Assembly: GCF_019097595.1 (NCBI RefSeq)
Contig: NC_080714.1
Span: forward strand, 21,623,759-21,687,758
DNA from: Hemibagrus wyckioides
Lineage: Eukaryota; Chordata; Actinopteri; Siluriformes; Bagridae
DNA length: 64,000 nt
Direction: 5' to 3'
The notes beneath the pieces were generated by a model, which searched no databases, had not been told where the DNA came from, and was given only the letters and a program-made list of their open reading frames with translations. This document shows, piece by piece, positions 20,930 to 56,689 of the stretch (the stretch's first letter is position 1; every line of letters begins with the position of its first letter). The position numbers and the translations under genes were made by a program.

Positions 20930-21420
20930 ACACTTCAGGAAGGAAATCGTCACGCCGCCGCCTGCGCGAGCTGTGTTAAAAAGCTGCTCGAGGTTACACA
21001 CAGCGTCTTTCCTGAGAAAGACAGCGAAGACCGACGCCCTTTCTCTCTCTCTCTCTCACTCACTCACTCTCTCTTCCTCTCTCTCTCTCTCGCTTGCTAA
21101 TGCTCTCTCGCGTTCAACCTCTTTCTCCGGGGCGTTTTTCAACCTCCACCGATCAGGCGGCGGACTGCGGCGCGCCTCTGCGAAACTCCCAGCCTTTTAT
21201 ACACGGCTATTTTTAGGCACGCGCAAGTGGGACTATTTTTAACCAATGAGCTCATGGTTTTCCGTCGCGGGCCAATCAGAGAAGCGAACACGTGTTTATG
21301 AGAAAACGAGAGAGTGAGTGAGAGAGAGAGAGAGAGATGAGCGGACAGCTGGTAGAGCGCGTGAGGGAGAGCGGGAGCGCGCACAGCCCACGGACTAGTC
21401 GTCGACGTCACGGATTTTCC
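20930..21420 (-). promoter_or_regulatory. Orphan CpG-rich promoter-like segment with TATA and MEF2 sites
   Basis: CpG-rich block between rhoa and sema3. On the minus strand, in order: CRE-like GTGACGTC (21404-21411), inverted CCAAT boxes (21272-21276, 21243-21247), two MEF2 consensus sites (21233-21242, 21207-21216) and TATAAAA (21195-21201), followed by GA-rich leader-like sequence and AATAAA at 20818-20823. No ORF of note follows on that strand. It could alternatively serve sema3 on the + strand. Confidence 0.5.
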
Positions 21421-21775
21421 TCGCGTGACAGCGGAAACTCGTTTTTGTCCGTGGCCTATGTTTCTCAGGCAGAAAAGATTTTGTGTAGTATTTGTAGGTC
21501 TGACAGTTTTAAACATCTTCCCACTCTCTGGCACGTAGTTATTTGTTACGTGAGAATGACGCAAAGGACGCCGAATACGTCTTAAATACCGACAGCTGCG
21601 GGTTCTTGAGACTACTTTTGATCAGTGTTTTAGCCCAAAGCGACACCTGGTGGTTGAGATTAAAATTACAGCCTCGTCCATACCATAGATCAGGTGCATT
21701 TAACTGTAAAACACTGTATAGCCAAAGGTTTATGAACTCTTATTACACCCATGTGTGATTTAGAGCCTTCCTTAC

Positions 21776-21932
21776 GTTTCTGGCATTTGGCAGACGCCCT
21801 TACGTTTTATCTTCAGAGCTATTGAGAGTTAAGTGCCTTACTCAGGGGCCCAGCAGTGGCAGCTTGGTGGACCTAGGATTTAAACTCACAACCTTCTGAT
21901 CAACCCCTTAACCACTAAGCTACCACACCCCC
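21776..21932 (-). mobile_element. tRNA-derived SINE (minus)
   Basis: Reverse complement reads GTGGTAGCTTAGTGGTTAAG (box A), AGAAGGTTGTGAGTTTAAAT (box B), then CTGCTGGGCCC and a tail GGGCGTCTGCCAAATGCC of the V-SINE/Mermaid kind. Same family as 43780-43975. Confidence 0.85.
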
Positions 21933-21989
21933 ATTTCTTTCTCTTACATTCTTCCGGAAAGGCTTTTCTCTAGACTTTAGATGAAGTCT

Positions 21990-22380
21990 AGAATACTCTA
22001 AAACTATCTTGAATACTCTTAATAGTGGCTGTGGGGTCAGGGCACTGATGGTGAAGAGGTCTGGGGTGCAGTCAGTGTTTGAGGTCATCCCAAAAGTATT
22101 CATTGGGGTTGAGGTCAGGGCTTCTTGCAGACCAGCCATGCTGTACCACACCAACCTTAGAAAACCATGTCTTCATAGAGCTCACATTGTGCACAGGGAC
22201 ACTGTTATGCTGGAACAGGTCTAGATCCCTTAGTTCCTGTGAGGGATAAACTACAACGCTCCAGCAGCATATAGAAGCATCCTATTGAGTGCAAAACATT
22301 GTGGCAATACTTTAGAGAAGATCTACATATAGGTATGGTGGTCTACATTTAGCCATATAGTAAATGCAAAGGTCCAGCTA
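21990..22380 (-). mobile_element. Decayed Tc1-like fragment
   Basis: Shares GTTATGCTGGAACAGG, TTAGTTCC and CATTGGGGTTGAGGTCAGGG with the Tc1-like relics at 55.5 and 57.6 kb, in the minus orientation. No clean ends. Confidence 0.5.
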
Positions 22381-22751
22381 CCTAAAATTCCTTGCTTACA
22401 AGTATCCAGAAGAGCGATAAAGCACGATATCGTGACTGAATAGTGACAACAGTCACAAAGAAATTCTCAGAAGTGTTTTTCTTTGGACAAGAAATATAAG
22501 TATTATATGAAATTAGGAATATATTAGACCCTGGTTATGTTTGTTTTCAGTGTCCTTGATGTGTCTACTTTGCAATCATTGTTAATATTTTTATTTACAT
22601 TGTGCCTCTGCTGCTAAATCAATGCAGCGCTAGTCAAGTTAAATATTAAAAAGTATAGCTATTCTGCCATCTTGTGGTTAAAGCCTCGTGTTTACGCTTA
22701 GAGAGTTTTATATGAATATGAATATTGTATGGTAAAAAAATTTTTCACCTT

Positions 22752-22794
<43 letters not shown>

Positions 22795-23570
22795 TTTGAT
22801 GGGTTTGATGTATAAACAAATTCTTACCTCTGTCTGATGCAGCCCATTAAATAGTCCATTTTCAGGTGTCTGGTTTTCAGCCATAGCTTTTCTTACCTCG
22901 TTACATGTAATAAGACTTTATGATAAATCAGGTCTGTATCAGTACAGTAACAGTATAAGGATGTTGCATTAACGTTAGGGTTCTCCAAACCCTTTCGGTT
23001 TATTGCATGGTTCCTGAGAGGTTCTGATTATTTACAGGTTTCCAGAACATCATGGAAAAACATTCTCTGAATCATTCAAGGTTCAGTTCCTGCAAGCTTC
23101 CCGAGAGGTTTGAATCATTTAAAGATGATGAAGAATTGAGGGAAACGTTCTCCAAATCATCACAAGTTACCATAAGGCTCCTGAGAGGTTCTAATTATTT
23201 AAAGGCTACTGAAACATTAGCAGTTTTCTCATAATCATAATGCACAACCAAACCACTGTTCCCCTGAACATTCTGGGAAGCAATAACTGTGAGCAGGATA
23301 GGCTCTACTCCAATTAGCTGCCTTCAGCTAAATAATTTACATAAACACATATGAGAAGATAGGCTTATGCAGCAGAGGATCTTCTGGAGAAGCCGAGCTG
23401 GTTCACATTTCAAAAATGTAGAGTCAGTTCATATGTTTATCAGTTCTGGTACGGTTTTTCTCAAAAGGCTCAGTTCTCACATGTTCATGCTGCGTCTCAG
23501 TCCTGTCCACTAGAGGGTGGCATGGTTACGCTGCCCATTACAGTAAGTTTAATCCCTTTGTAGTCTTGTC
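22381..23570. other. Intergenic, one TTTA microsatellite
   Basis: (TTTA)n at about 22751-22798; otherwise nothing recognised. Confidence 0.6.
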
Positions 23571-23823
23571 TCTCTCACAGACCGTCTCACTCTTATTTGA
23601 ATGAAATGTGTCTCTCAAATGTGTCTCACAAATGTGATTTGTATTCATTCTCTCTCAGACCTTGTCTCTCAGATTTTAGTGAATCAAGTCTCTCAAGCAT
23701 TTCTGGTGTACCTGAATCATGTCTTTGTCTCAGCATGCCTTTCTGTCTCTTATTGTGTCTTTCTATTTCACCTTCATCTTCTATTAATCAAATTGTCGCT
23801 TAAACTGTATTTCCTCAAAAAGG

Positions 23824-23824
23824 T

Positions 23825-23865
<41 letters not shown>

Positions 23866-23986
23866 CTCTTTCTCCCTCTCTCTCTCATTGTTCTGAAAAA
23901 AAGACTCTCTTAACTTGTCTCTCTGATTAATCAAATTGTCCCTTAGAGAGTTTTGTTAAAGATGTCTCTCTCTATTTCCTCAAAAA

Positions 23987-24020
<34 letters not shown>

Positions 24021-24117
24021 GTTCTGAAAAAAAGACTCTCTTAACTTGTCTCTCTGATTAATCAAATTGTCCCTTAAAGAGTTTTGTTAAAGATGTCTCT
24101 CTCTATTTCCTCAAAAA

Positions 24118-24151
<34 letters not shown>

Positions 24152-24248
24152 GTTCTGAAAAAAAGACTCTCTTAACTTGTCTCTCTGATTAATCAAATTG
24201 TCCCTTAAAGAGTTTTGTTAAAGATGTCTCTCTCTATTTCCTCAAAAA

Positions 24249-24296
<48 letters not shown>

Positions 24297-24393
24297 GTTC
24301 TGAAAAAAAGACTCTCTTAACTTGTCTCTCTGATTAATCAAATTGTCCCTTAAAGAGTTTTGTTAAAGATGTCTCTCTCTATTTCCTCAAAAA

Positions 24394-24437
<44 letters not shown>

Positions 24438-24445
24438 GTTCTCTC
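23824..24445. repeat. TC-rich minisatellite, five copies of a 131-145-base unit
   Basis: Each unit is a (CT)n run followed by CATTGTTCTGAAAAAAAGAC, a shared AACTTGTCTCTCTGATTAAT block and TTCCTCAAAAAGGCTCTC. CATTGTTCTG occurs at about 23886, 24017, 24148, 24293 and 24434. Units differ mainly in CT-run length; the last lacks the AAAAAAAGAC part. Confidence 0.93.
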
Positions 24446-25391
24446 TTAAATTGTCTCTCTGATTCCACTACGAAGTGGATATGTGTAATTTCACATTAAT
24501 AGTGTCTCTCGGCTAGTCTCTGATTCTTCTAAAAAAAGAGTCTTCCTTTATTCCTCATGAAGAAGTATATACTGACCATTCCTTTGAATCAGGTCAGTGT
24601 TATCACTCTGTTTTAAATTAATAGTGTCTCTCTCAGCTGATTCTATTTAAAATATTTCCCTGATTCGTCACATCACTGTCTCTCTGTCTCTTTCTTAAGT
24701 CTTTTTAGTCTTGTTAGCAATGTCTCTTTTAACCCTTTCTAACCTTATCTCTCTCAAACGGTCTGTCTGATACATTTTACCAATCTAATTCTGTTTCTAT
24801 GATTCTAATCAATGGTGTTTCTCTGATCAAAACTGTCTTTCTGACTCTAATACCCACCAGCCGGTCTGTCTCTTAGAACATTAAAGCTGTCCACAGGTGG
24901 AGATTAGTTTTAGCCCCCAGGCAGATCTGCAGTGGTGAATTTCTATGGATGAGACCTTTTAGTGTGAGATTAGGTTTAATCTGCAGCTGGAGCCCCCACT
25001 CTAAACCCTGCTGTCTCGGTGGAGCCGCACCACTCACTTCTCCTTACTTTCAGGACCTGTTGTATATAATGCCCTCATTGTATGTACAGACAGATTTGCT
25101 AGAAGTTTGTATTGGTATCTGGGAGTGATTTTGTGTACTCAGTGCTTATGAAATTTAGATAAGAATACAGGGGAAAATGAGCAAAGGGCTTAGACATAAT
25201 TAGTCAGAGAGGAGTCAGAAGCCCTGACAGACCGAGAGAACGAAAGAGATGTGGAATGAGATGAAAGGCACACACCAACTGTCAGATCACTCTTTTTAAG
25301 AACACATTGAGGAGGGAGAGAGAGGCGTGGAATAGTTCCCTCCTTTATAGAGGAGTGTTTGGATATAAGGAGAGAGGGAAGGCTAAAAGAG

Positions 25392-25433
<42 letters not shown>

Positions 25434-25753
25434 AACTGCAAATAGAGGATTAACCAATACCATAAGATATTAAAAAAACGAGAGCAAGTGTGCGAGAGAG
25501 AGAGAGAGAGAGAGAGAGGAGCACTTATCCAAGGAACCGCTGATATTGGATGAGAGGCAAGAAGACAAACAAGAAGAAATAGCAGAGAGATATTAAACTG
25601 GGTTGGATTAGATTTCTCTGCACTGTGGAGAAACACAGAAACACACACACACACAGTGGGAGGTGTGTGATGCACCCTGCCTGAGTATTAGCTGTATGCT
25701 GTTTGTTTGTGTTCAGGTTGTTTAGAGTGTAAAGTGCACAGAGTGTTACAGCC
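24446..25753. other. sema3 upstream region with GA arrays
   Basis: TC/TCTC-rich sequence to about 24850, then GA runs at about 25399-25430 and 25493-25518 on the + strand. Probably includes the sema3 5' UTR; promoter and start site not identified. Confidence 0.45.
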
Positions 25754-49629
<23,876 letters not shown>

Positions 49630-51175
49630 ACTGTACAAAAAGGCAATCTACCAACAATACAATACATACAATAAGCAAAGACCTTCACAGGCTTAAATAT
49701 GAACTCACATGTACATGAACATGCACAGAATATTGTTTTGATTGAAGCTAAATAAGAGGACTGTTGCTAAGCAGCGACGTATAAATGACAGGGGGCGTGG
49801 CTTTTATGAGGCATGATCGCAAAGCTAATGGACACATGGACTTCTCCTGATGGTTAATAGTGACTGAGCCCTGCAGAGCTGAAACCCCTTACACACATAC
49901 GAATGCATCTCAGACATTTTTGTAGTTTGTGTAAATATCGAAAAAGACTCCAGCATTTTTGGAGCACCTGTAAAAGCTCTTTGTTTTAAAAAGACTGCTT
50001 GCTTTGAAGCACAAATGTTACAGTTATTGCGTATTAGCTGCATCTAAATGTATTGTTCTGAATGTTTTTTCACTTTTTTTTTTCTTATTTATCTTTGTAT
50101 TTATTTTCACTTCCCATGAGAGAAACTAAAGCTGTATATTTGTAGTGATCTTTTTCTTCAGTCATTACGAATGGACAAAGAAATATTCCTACAACGACCT
50201 TCTAGGCGGTGAAAAGCTTAACTAAATCATTGCTGTTGAAGGAATCTCCTTTAAATATTAAGAGACTTGCCGAACGCAAGGCCATATATGTGAAAACCCT
50301 TGCTTGATGTTTTGTTTGACGTTTCCTGGCATCGAGATTGCTCTAAAATGGACCTGACTAAACAAAGAGGGAAAACCCTAAATTCATTTTCTACTTAACC
50401 AAACATGATCTGTTTGGTATAGGAGCACTTCATGCAAAACTAAACATACCTGACTGCAACCATGCATGATGAACATGATAACATCGAGCTTCATGACGAC
50501 AGCGGGGCCAGCAACCGATTTACCTAGCTGAGGTCAAGAAGGGTCATCTCACCCAGGTGCAGGCTATTTTTATGAATAATAGAATCCTGTGTTTAAAGCT
50601 AAGCAGTTAACTGTTGCACTGCACAACTACAGTACCAGTGGAAAGTGTTTATTCACCTGCTCATAGAAGGAGGCTTAATTTTGTTTTATTTTCACACAAT
50701 AAAATGAAAGACAGGACATTAAAAGCCCATCCAGCTTTATGAAGGAGCAACCTTTTCGACTTCTCACCTATGCTGAGCATTTGCATTTCCTGAGATTGTT
50801 AACCAATATCCTTCAATTTATTCATTCATTCATCTTCAGAAAGCACTTGATCCTGGTCAGGGTCATGGTCAATTTGGATTTAATCAGCGGTCAATTTGGA
50901 TTCAATCCAGAGAACAGTGGGTGCAAGGTGGCCATACATTCTGGGTATGATTCTAGTCCATCACAATTTAGCATCACCAGACCACTTACTAGCATGATTT
51001 TGGGAACGCTATCTCAGTTAACTAACCTGCTGATTAGTTCTCCCCTTTCATGCAACAGGTACCATCCATTCTTCTGACACATGGTCCAATCACTGTATCA
51101 TACAGGAGCTAAACACGCTTGGAGGAGAGCACGATATTGCCTGTTCTGTAAAACAAACAAATAAATAAAGGTTAA
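49630..51175 (+). other. sema3 3' UTR and flank
   Basis: No ORF of note. Candidate poly(A) signals are AATAAA near 50698 and the AATAAATAAA cluster near 51158. A dispersed repeat fragment lies at about 50815-50975, so the shorter end is more likely the native one. Confidence 0.5.
50815..50975 (+). repeat. Dispersed teleost repeat fragment
   Basis: TTCATTCATTCATCTTCAG, then CTGGTCAGGGTCATGGTCAA and CTAGTCCATCACA; one arm of the same repeat family as 27205-27450. Confidence 0.55.
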
Positions 51176-51194
51176 ATCTTGACCTCTAATGTGT

Positions 51195-52510
51195 TCTTCA
51201 GTTTGTCATTCAGCTTTATTGCCAAGTAGTGTGGGTTTTACACATGCAAGGAATTTGCCTTGGTGTATTGGTGCACAACAATAAAAAATATAAGTATAAA
51301 AATATAAAGAAAAATCTAAGAATTTGAAGTAAGATTAACTGTGTAGAAAATATAGATAAATATACACCGATCAGCCATAACATTATGAGCACTGACATAA
51401 CTGTATAATAACACTGATTATCTCCTCATCATGGTAAGTAAATCCAGCTCACACTATTTTAAGATGCCTATTTCTAGATATTTCATATTCATTTGATATA
51501 TACACCGATCAGGCATAACATTATGTACAGTGACAGGTGAAGTGAATAACACTGATGATCTCCTCATCATGACACCTGTTAGTGGGTGGGATATATTAGG
51601 CAGCAAGTGAACATTTTGTCCTCAAAGTTGATGTGTTAGAAGCAGGAAAAATGGGCAAGTGTAAGGATTTGAGCGAGTTTGACAAGGACCAAATTGTGAT
51701 GGATAGACGACTGGATCAGAGCATCTCCAAAACTGCAGCTCTGGTGGGGTGTTCCCATTCTGCAGTGGTCAGTATCTATCAAAAGTGGTCCAAGGAAGGA
51801 ACAGTGGTGAACCGGTGACAGGGTCATGGGCGGCCAAGGCTCATTCATGCACGTGGGGAGCGAAGGCTGGACCGTGTGATCCGATCCAACAGACGAGCCA
51901 CTGTTGCTCAAATTGCTGAAAAAAGTTAATGCTGGTTCTGATAGAAAGATGACAGAATACACAGTGCATCATAGTTTGTTGCATATGGGGCTGAATAGCA
52001 GCAGACCAGTCAGGGTGCCCAGGCAGTCATAATGTAATGCCTGATCTACATGCCTGATCTATTGAATGCCTGTATACACTGTGTAATAGTGCAGTGTTAT
52101 AATGCATAAAAGTGACCAGTGCAAACAATTAAATTATCAATGCTACATACAGTGCAGATGGAAACATTAACTGTACATTAATTGAATAATTCCAGTGCAA
52201 AAACCCACAGTTTGAGGTAGGAAGGTAAGACAAAGGTGCAGATGCAGTACAGCTGTCTGAATTGTGTGTGTTAATGTGACGTATGAATAAAACAAAGGGG
52301 TTTTGTGCATTTGTGTGTTAATGTCCAAGTAGGCAGATAAGAGAACATGGTTTGATCCTGCATGTTGTTGATGAGGCCAGTTGCCGATGGAAAGAAATTG
52401 TTTTTATGCCTGTGGGAATCCTCAAAGGCTCTAAAGAGAACCCTTTGAAAGAGGGTTTCTATCTTTAGAACCCATGAGAAACGCTTTATTAAGATCATGT
52501 ACAGTACCTG
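51195..52510. repeat. Dispersed repeat interrupted by a Tc1-like insertion
   Basis: Left part (51195-51362) has CAGCTTTATTGCCAAGTAGT, ACACATGCAAGGAATTTG and GGTGCACAACAATAAAA; right part (52076-52510) has AGTGCAAA, TGATGAGGCCAGTTGCCGAT and TTTTTATGCCTGTGGGAATC. The two look like halves of one fish repeat. Confidence 0.55.
51365..52050 (+). mobile_element. Tc1-like element, copy 2 (with duplicated left end)
   Basis: Two left ends, at 51365 (CGATCAGCCATAACATTATG) and 51505 (CGATCAGGCATAACATTATG), and a right end near 52028-52048. From 51651 it encodes [20 protein letters not shown] then the [12 protein letters not shown] helix-turn-helix; stop after VVNR, then a shifted remnant. No catalytic domain. 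Confidence 0.82.
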
Positions 52511-52961
52511 TGCTTGCATTAGATCAAACCATTCATCCTGTAACTAGATCAAACGTATAAAGATCGTACCGACCCACTGTAACTGTGGAACTGTTCTCAT
52601 CTGAAATTTATTTATAGCAAAATAACAAAGGTGCATACTCAGCTTTATTCCAAGCACATGACTGCTTAGTATAAATAAATAAATCTTTCATTTCTTCAAA
52701 GTTGAAATCATTTGAGAAAGTGGGCCAGACTGTAACTCAGCCGCTCCCCAACACTGGAATTTTCAAGCGTCATTGAGGTGGAACTGCTTTGTACAATAAA
52801 CTGTTTTGTGGATTCATGAGTAGATTTGGTTGAAATGCTGTGTACATTTGGGCTGGGTGGTGTGTATCAAGTGTCTGACTCAGAATACCAATTTCCGGAT
52901 CAGTTTTCACTTGGGTTATGAAAAAGGCAAAAACTGGGCTTATGTTCATTCTTTCATTCAT

Positions 52962-52970
<9 letters not shown>

Positions 52971-53012
<42 letters not shown>
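52971..53012. repeat. (CT)n microsatellite
   Basis: CTGTCT then CT repeats in the intergenic stretch 52520-54060, which otherwise shows no supportable gene. The 134-codon frame at 53561-53965 has no recognisable domain. Confidence 0.9.
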
Positions 53013-53014
<2 letters not shown>

Positions 53015-54060
53015 CTCTCTCAATCTTTCATGCATGTGAAGAGTGTATGAAGGTGCCAGCTAACACAAAAGTGCACACTCTTAAACACACTCACGTCTGC
53101 CAGGATATTTAGTATCAGAGAGAGAAGGAGTTATGAGATTTGATGTGTAAAAACATGCACAACAGGTCAGAGGAAATGAAAATGTGGTCAAAGAGCACAA
53201 AAACCTCCAATTATACGTCATGCGTGGATGGATGGTGTTCGTGCATGTGTGTATGTGTGTGTGTGTGTGTAATAAAGGAAGAACATGGACGTGAATGGTG
53301 CAGATCTTGTCCTTAAGTAAACTCTAAAGTCAAGTCATGTCATGTTCATGCCAGACATATGTCAAGATGTTGCAATAAAGTATAAATTAAGAGGGTTTTT
53401 TCCCCCTATGATATGTATCCAGATGAGTTTTTGAATTCTGTGTGATAATGTTTTTTGTAATGTTTTCTCTACCTCTTTGTCATGAGTACAAAGCGTATTC
53501 ACAGTCATGTGAAGAATATACATCAATTTTTAATCACCTTCAAGATACTAAACCCTTAATGTGGCCAGGATGCGTCTAAATGGGCAAAACAACAGCAATA
53601 ACTCGAGAACTCATCTCTTTATAGACTATTCAAAGCTGCTTTCCCAAATAATAAATGACGTCCTATATGGCATCTTTGACGTTCAGTATGAAGTACTCAT
53701 ATGCGCAATCCTATTTAACCTATGTGTTTTCCAAATAAACACGATCCTTTTAAACCTGTTTTTATATCACTCACACACACGGTTTACTCAGCCCGGCTTA
53801 GTGTGCGTCACCCACAGTATCCGCAGTGAGTGGTGTGTAAATGATCGGGTTGCGCCTGAGGAGGCAGACTTCCTTGAACTCTGTGTGACCTGCTGGAATA
53901 TGATGTGGGCTCAGCTTGCTGCAGTGAGATTATATTCTACCCGCCTTCAAAACAGGAGACTGTGAGATGAACTAGGCGTGTTGCCTTGGATACGTAAGAA
54001 CTCTATAGGAGTAGGCACACGGATGAATATTAAATGTAGTGCCAGGAAGCGGCAGAAAGC

Positions 54061-54062
54061 AG

Positions 54063-54105
<43 letters not shown>
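54061..54105. repeat. (GA)n microsatellite
   Basis: About 20 GA units with one AAAG interruption. Confidence 0.96.
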
Positions 54106-54106
<1 letters not shown>

Positions 54107-54418
54107 ATTGCATATAAACATAGCACAACATAATATCCAACGCTCAACAGCAAGAACAATACAGTGTTAGAATAAACATACATAGAAATAGATTTTTTAA
54201 GAATTGGTAGCTCCCTCTCTTCCTATCTCCCATCGAATAAATATTATATTGCATCTTCCCACGCTGAATATTGCCCCTGATGTACTGACACTTGTAACAA
54301 GCTGAAAAATTAGAGTTAAACATGAACACGGTGCAGAGAGATGAAAAAGACTTATAGATCAAAAGGAATCTAAAGACATGAAAACTCCTTTCATCTTCCT
54401 GCTCCAGGTTATTAAGTA

Positions 54419-54419
<1 letters not shown>

Positions 54420-54495
<76 letters not shown>
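54420..54495. repeat. (GT)n(GA)n compound microsatellite
   Basis: About 19 GT units run directly into about 18 GA units, immediately before the 68-base tandem repeat. Confidence 0.97.
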
Positions 54496-54499
<4 letters not shown>

Positions 54500-54500
<1 letters not shown>

Positions 54501-54716
54501 TGTTCTTGTTTTTGTATCTTTATGGACCAAATATCCCATTGGATATCTCTGACCGTTTTGAACTTATGGGGACATTTGGGTCTTGTTTTTGTATCTTTGT
54601 GGACCATTGGATATCTCTGACCGTTTTGAACTTATGGGGACATTTGGGTCTTGTTTTTGTATCTTTGTGGACCATTGGATATCTCTGACCGTTTTGAACT
54701 TATGGGGCCATTTGGC
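54500..54716. repeat. 68-base tandem repeat, three copies
   Basis: GGATATCTCTGACCGTTTTG recurs at 54541, 54609 and 54677, exactly 68 bases apart; units 2 and 3 are nearly identical and unit 1 carries an extra stretch of about 9-10 bases. Confidence 0.95.
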
Positions 54717-55346
54717 TGATCCTCACTAAGAAAGCTATTTCATTAAATTATTTATTCATTTATTTGTTTATTTCATTTTTCTTAACCACACCTGCAGATT
54801 TTAATTTAAGTAATTTAATAAAAATAAAAACTTTTAAGAGCCGGAGTGTTTCCTTATTGTTACTAATGCAAAGGTTAGGTTTAGATGTATTAACAGTATT
54901 AATAATTACATTAACTGAAGATTCTCACAAGGATGGTAAGACAAACACGGGTGTGGTCCATGGGTCACTGTCAGCTTCTGCCTTCTTAGCAGCGTGTGAG
55001 GATTATTGTTAATAACAGGCTCTTTCATTTCAAACTTTGTGGTCAGACACATTGCTCTAGACCTAAACCAAAACTGACCTCTAGCCTGGAAACACCCTGT
55101 AAGCCTCTAAAATATCAACACTGGCAGGAACTTTAAAACCGATCTAAATGTTATAGTGCTTATAGGTAGACACACTGAGTTAAAGCACACTGGGCTTTAG
55201 TGCTGGGCCACAGGATATGGCAAGTGGTTGTCGCCATCTGTGGCCAAATGATGATACTACAAGTGATATCTTGTCGGATATTCTCTGTTATGATCCCGTT
55301 TCTACAAAAAACTTATATAACATAAATTGGAGGTGAATTAGTTCAT

Positions 55347-55419
<73 letters not shown>
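55347..55419. repeat. (GATA)n array 1
   Basis: About 18 GATA units. Array 2 lies 240 bases to the right. Confidence 0.97.
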
Positions 55420-55439
55420 TTGCTGTTATAATAACCTCC

Positions 55440-55650
55440 ACATTTCTTCTGGGCAGGTTTCAGAACATCACTGTGGGGATTCTTGCCCATTCAGCCACAA
55501 GAGCATTAGTAAGGTCCGGCATTGATATCAGGTGTGAAGTTCATCCCAAAGGTGTTCATTGAGGTCCTTGAGGTCAGGGCTCTGCGCAGAACATCCAAGT
55601 TCTTCCATACTATCCTTTGCAAACCATGTCTTCACGGATCTCCCTTTTGT
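55440..55650 (-). mobile_element. Tc1-like fragment between two GATA arrays
   Basis: Shares TTCATCCCAAAGGTGTTCAT, GAGGTCAGGGCTCTG and AAACCATGTCTTCACGGA with other Tc1-like relics in the window, minus orientation; no intact ends. Confidence 0.6.
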
Positions 55651-55658
55651 TGAAAAAC

Positions 55659-55787
<129 letters not shown>

Positions 55788-55962
55788 CCAGATAGAGTAC
55801 ATGAAAAAAAAAGCTTTTTACTTTGTGTAAACAATGGGTTTTTTTTCATGTGTATTAAAAATTAAACTGCAGTTGTCAGGCAACTGGGAATACAGAATTA
55901 TTTTTTATTATTATTTTCTTTATGACCCAATTCACAACTACCAATGTTATTCTACTACATAC

Positions 55963-56470
55963 ACCGATCAGGCATAACATTATGAGGAGTGACAGGTAAA
56001 GTGAATAACACTGATTATCTCCTCATCATGAACCTTTTGTCCCCAAAGTTGATGTGTTAGAAGCAGGAAAAATGGGCGAGCGTAAGGATTTGAGAGAGTT
56101 TGACAAGGGGCAAATTGTGATGGCTAGACGACTGGATCAGAGCATCTCCAAAACTGCAGCTCTTGTGGGGTGTTCCCGGTCTGCAGTGGTCAGTATCTAT
56201 CAAAACTGGTCCAAGGAAGGAACAGTGGTGAACCGGAGACAGGGTCATGGGCAGCCAAGGCTCATTGATGCCAAGGCTCATTGAAGGCTGGCCCGTGTGT
56301 TCCAATCCAACAGACGAGCTACTGTTGCTCAAATTGCTGAAGAGGTTAATGCTGGATCTGACAGAAAGGTGTCAGAATACACAGTGCATGATGGGTCAGG
56401 GCTGTTTTGGCAGCAAAATCTGGACCAATACAATATTATGCAGGTAGTCATAATGTTATACCTGATCGGT
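55963..56470 (+). mobile_element. Tc1-like element, copy 3
   Basis: Ends CGATCAGGCATAACATTATG (55965) and its complement near 56450-56468. From 56072 encodes [20 protein letters not shown] and the [20 protein letters not shown] helix-turn-helix, then RRATVAQIAEEVNAGSDRKV in a shifted frame. About 506 bases; catalytic domain deleted. Confidence 0.87.
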
Positions 56471-56579
56471 ACATATTTTAAAAAGAAGTAGGGTCATAAA
56501 AAAGGAAACATTTTAGATTTCCAGACGACACAACTTGTATCTAAAAACTTTTTTTTTTCTGTAAGAGCCTCCACAATTG

Positions 56580-56684
56580 ACTAATGCGGAACTAAAAATT
56601 TCATACGGACGGTTTTTACACGGCGGTTATTTATAACGGACATAGTTTCCTGGCAACCTTCATCCTCCGGGAAGAACTGAAGAG
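56580..56684 (+). promoter_or_regulatory. borcs6: Putative borcs6 promoter / noncoding exon with X-box
   Basis: A CpG-containing stretch with GTTTCCTGGCAACC at 56645-56658, close to the RFX X-box consensus, and a possible donor (gaag ag|gtaaat at 56685). It lies 2.2 kb upstream of the ATG exon. Linking it to borcs6 is inference from position. Confidence 0.4.
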
Positions 56685-56689
56685 GTAAA

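Noticed and set aside
21139..21564. 141-codon minus frame over the CpG-rich promoter-like segment
   Set aside because: Contains a translated GA microsatellite and overlaps the TATA/MEF2/CCAAT cluster; no family resemblance.
53561..53965. 134-codon + frame in the sema3-borcs6 interval
   Set aside because: No domain, no splice or promoter support and no family resemblance; probably chance.
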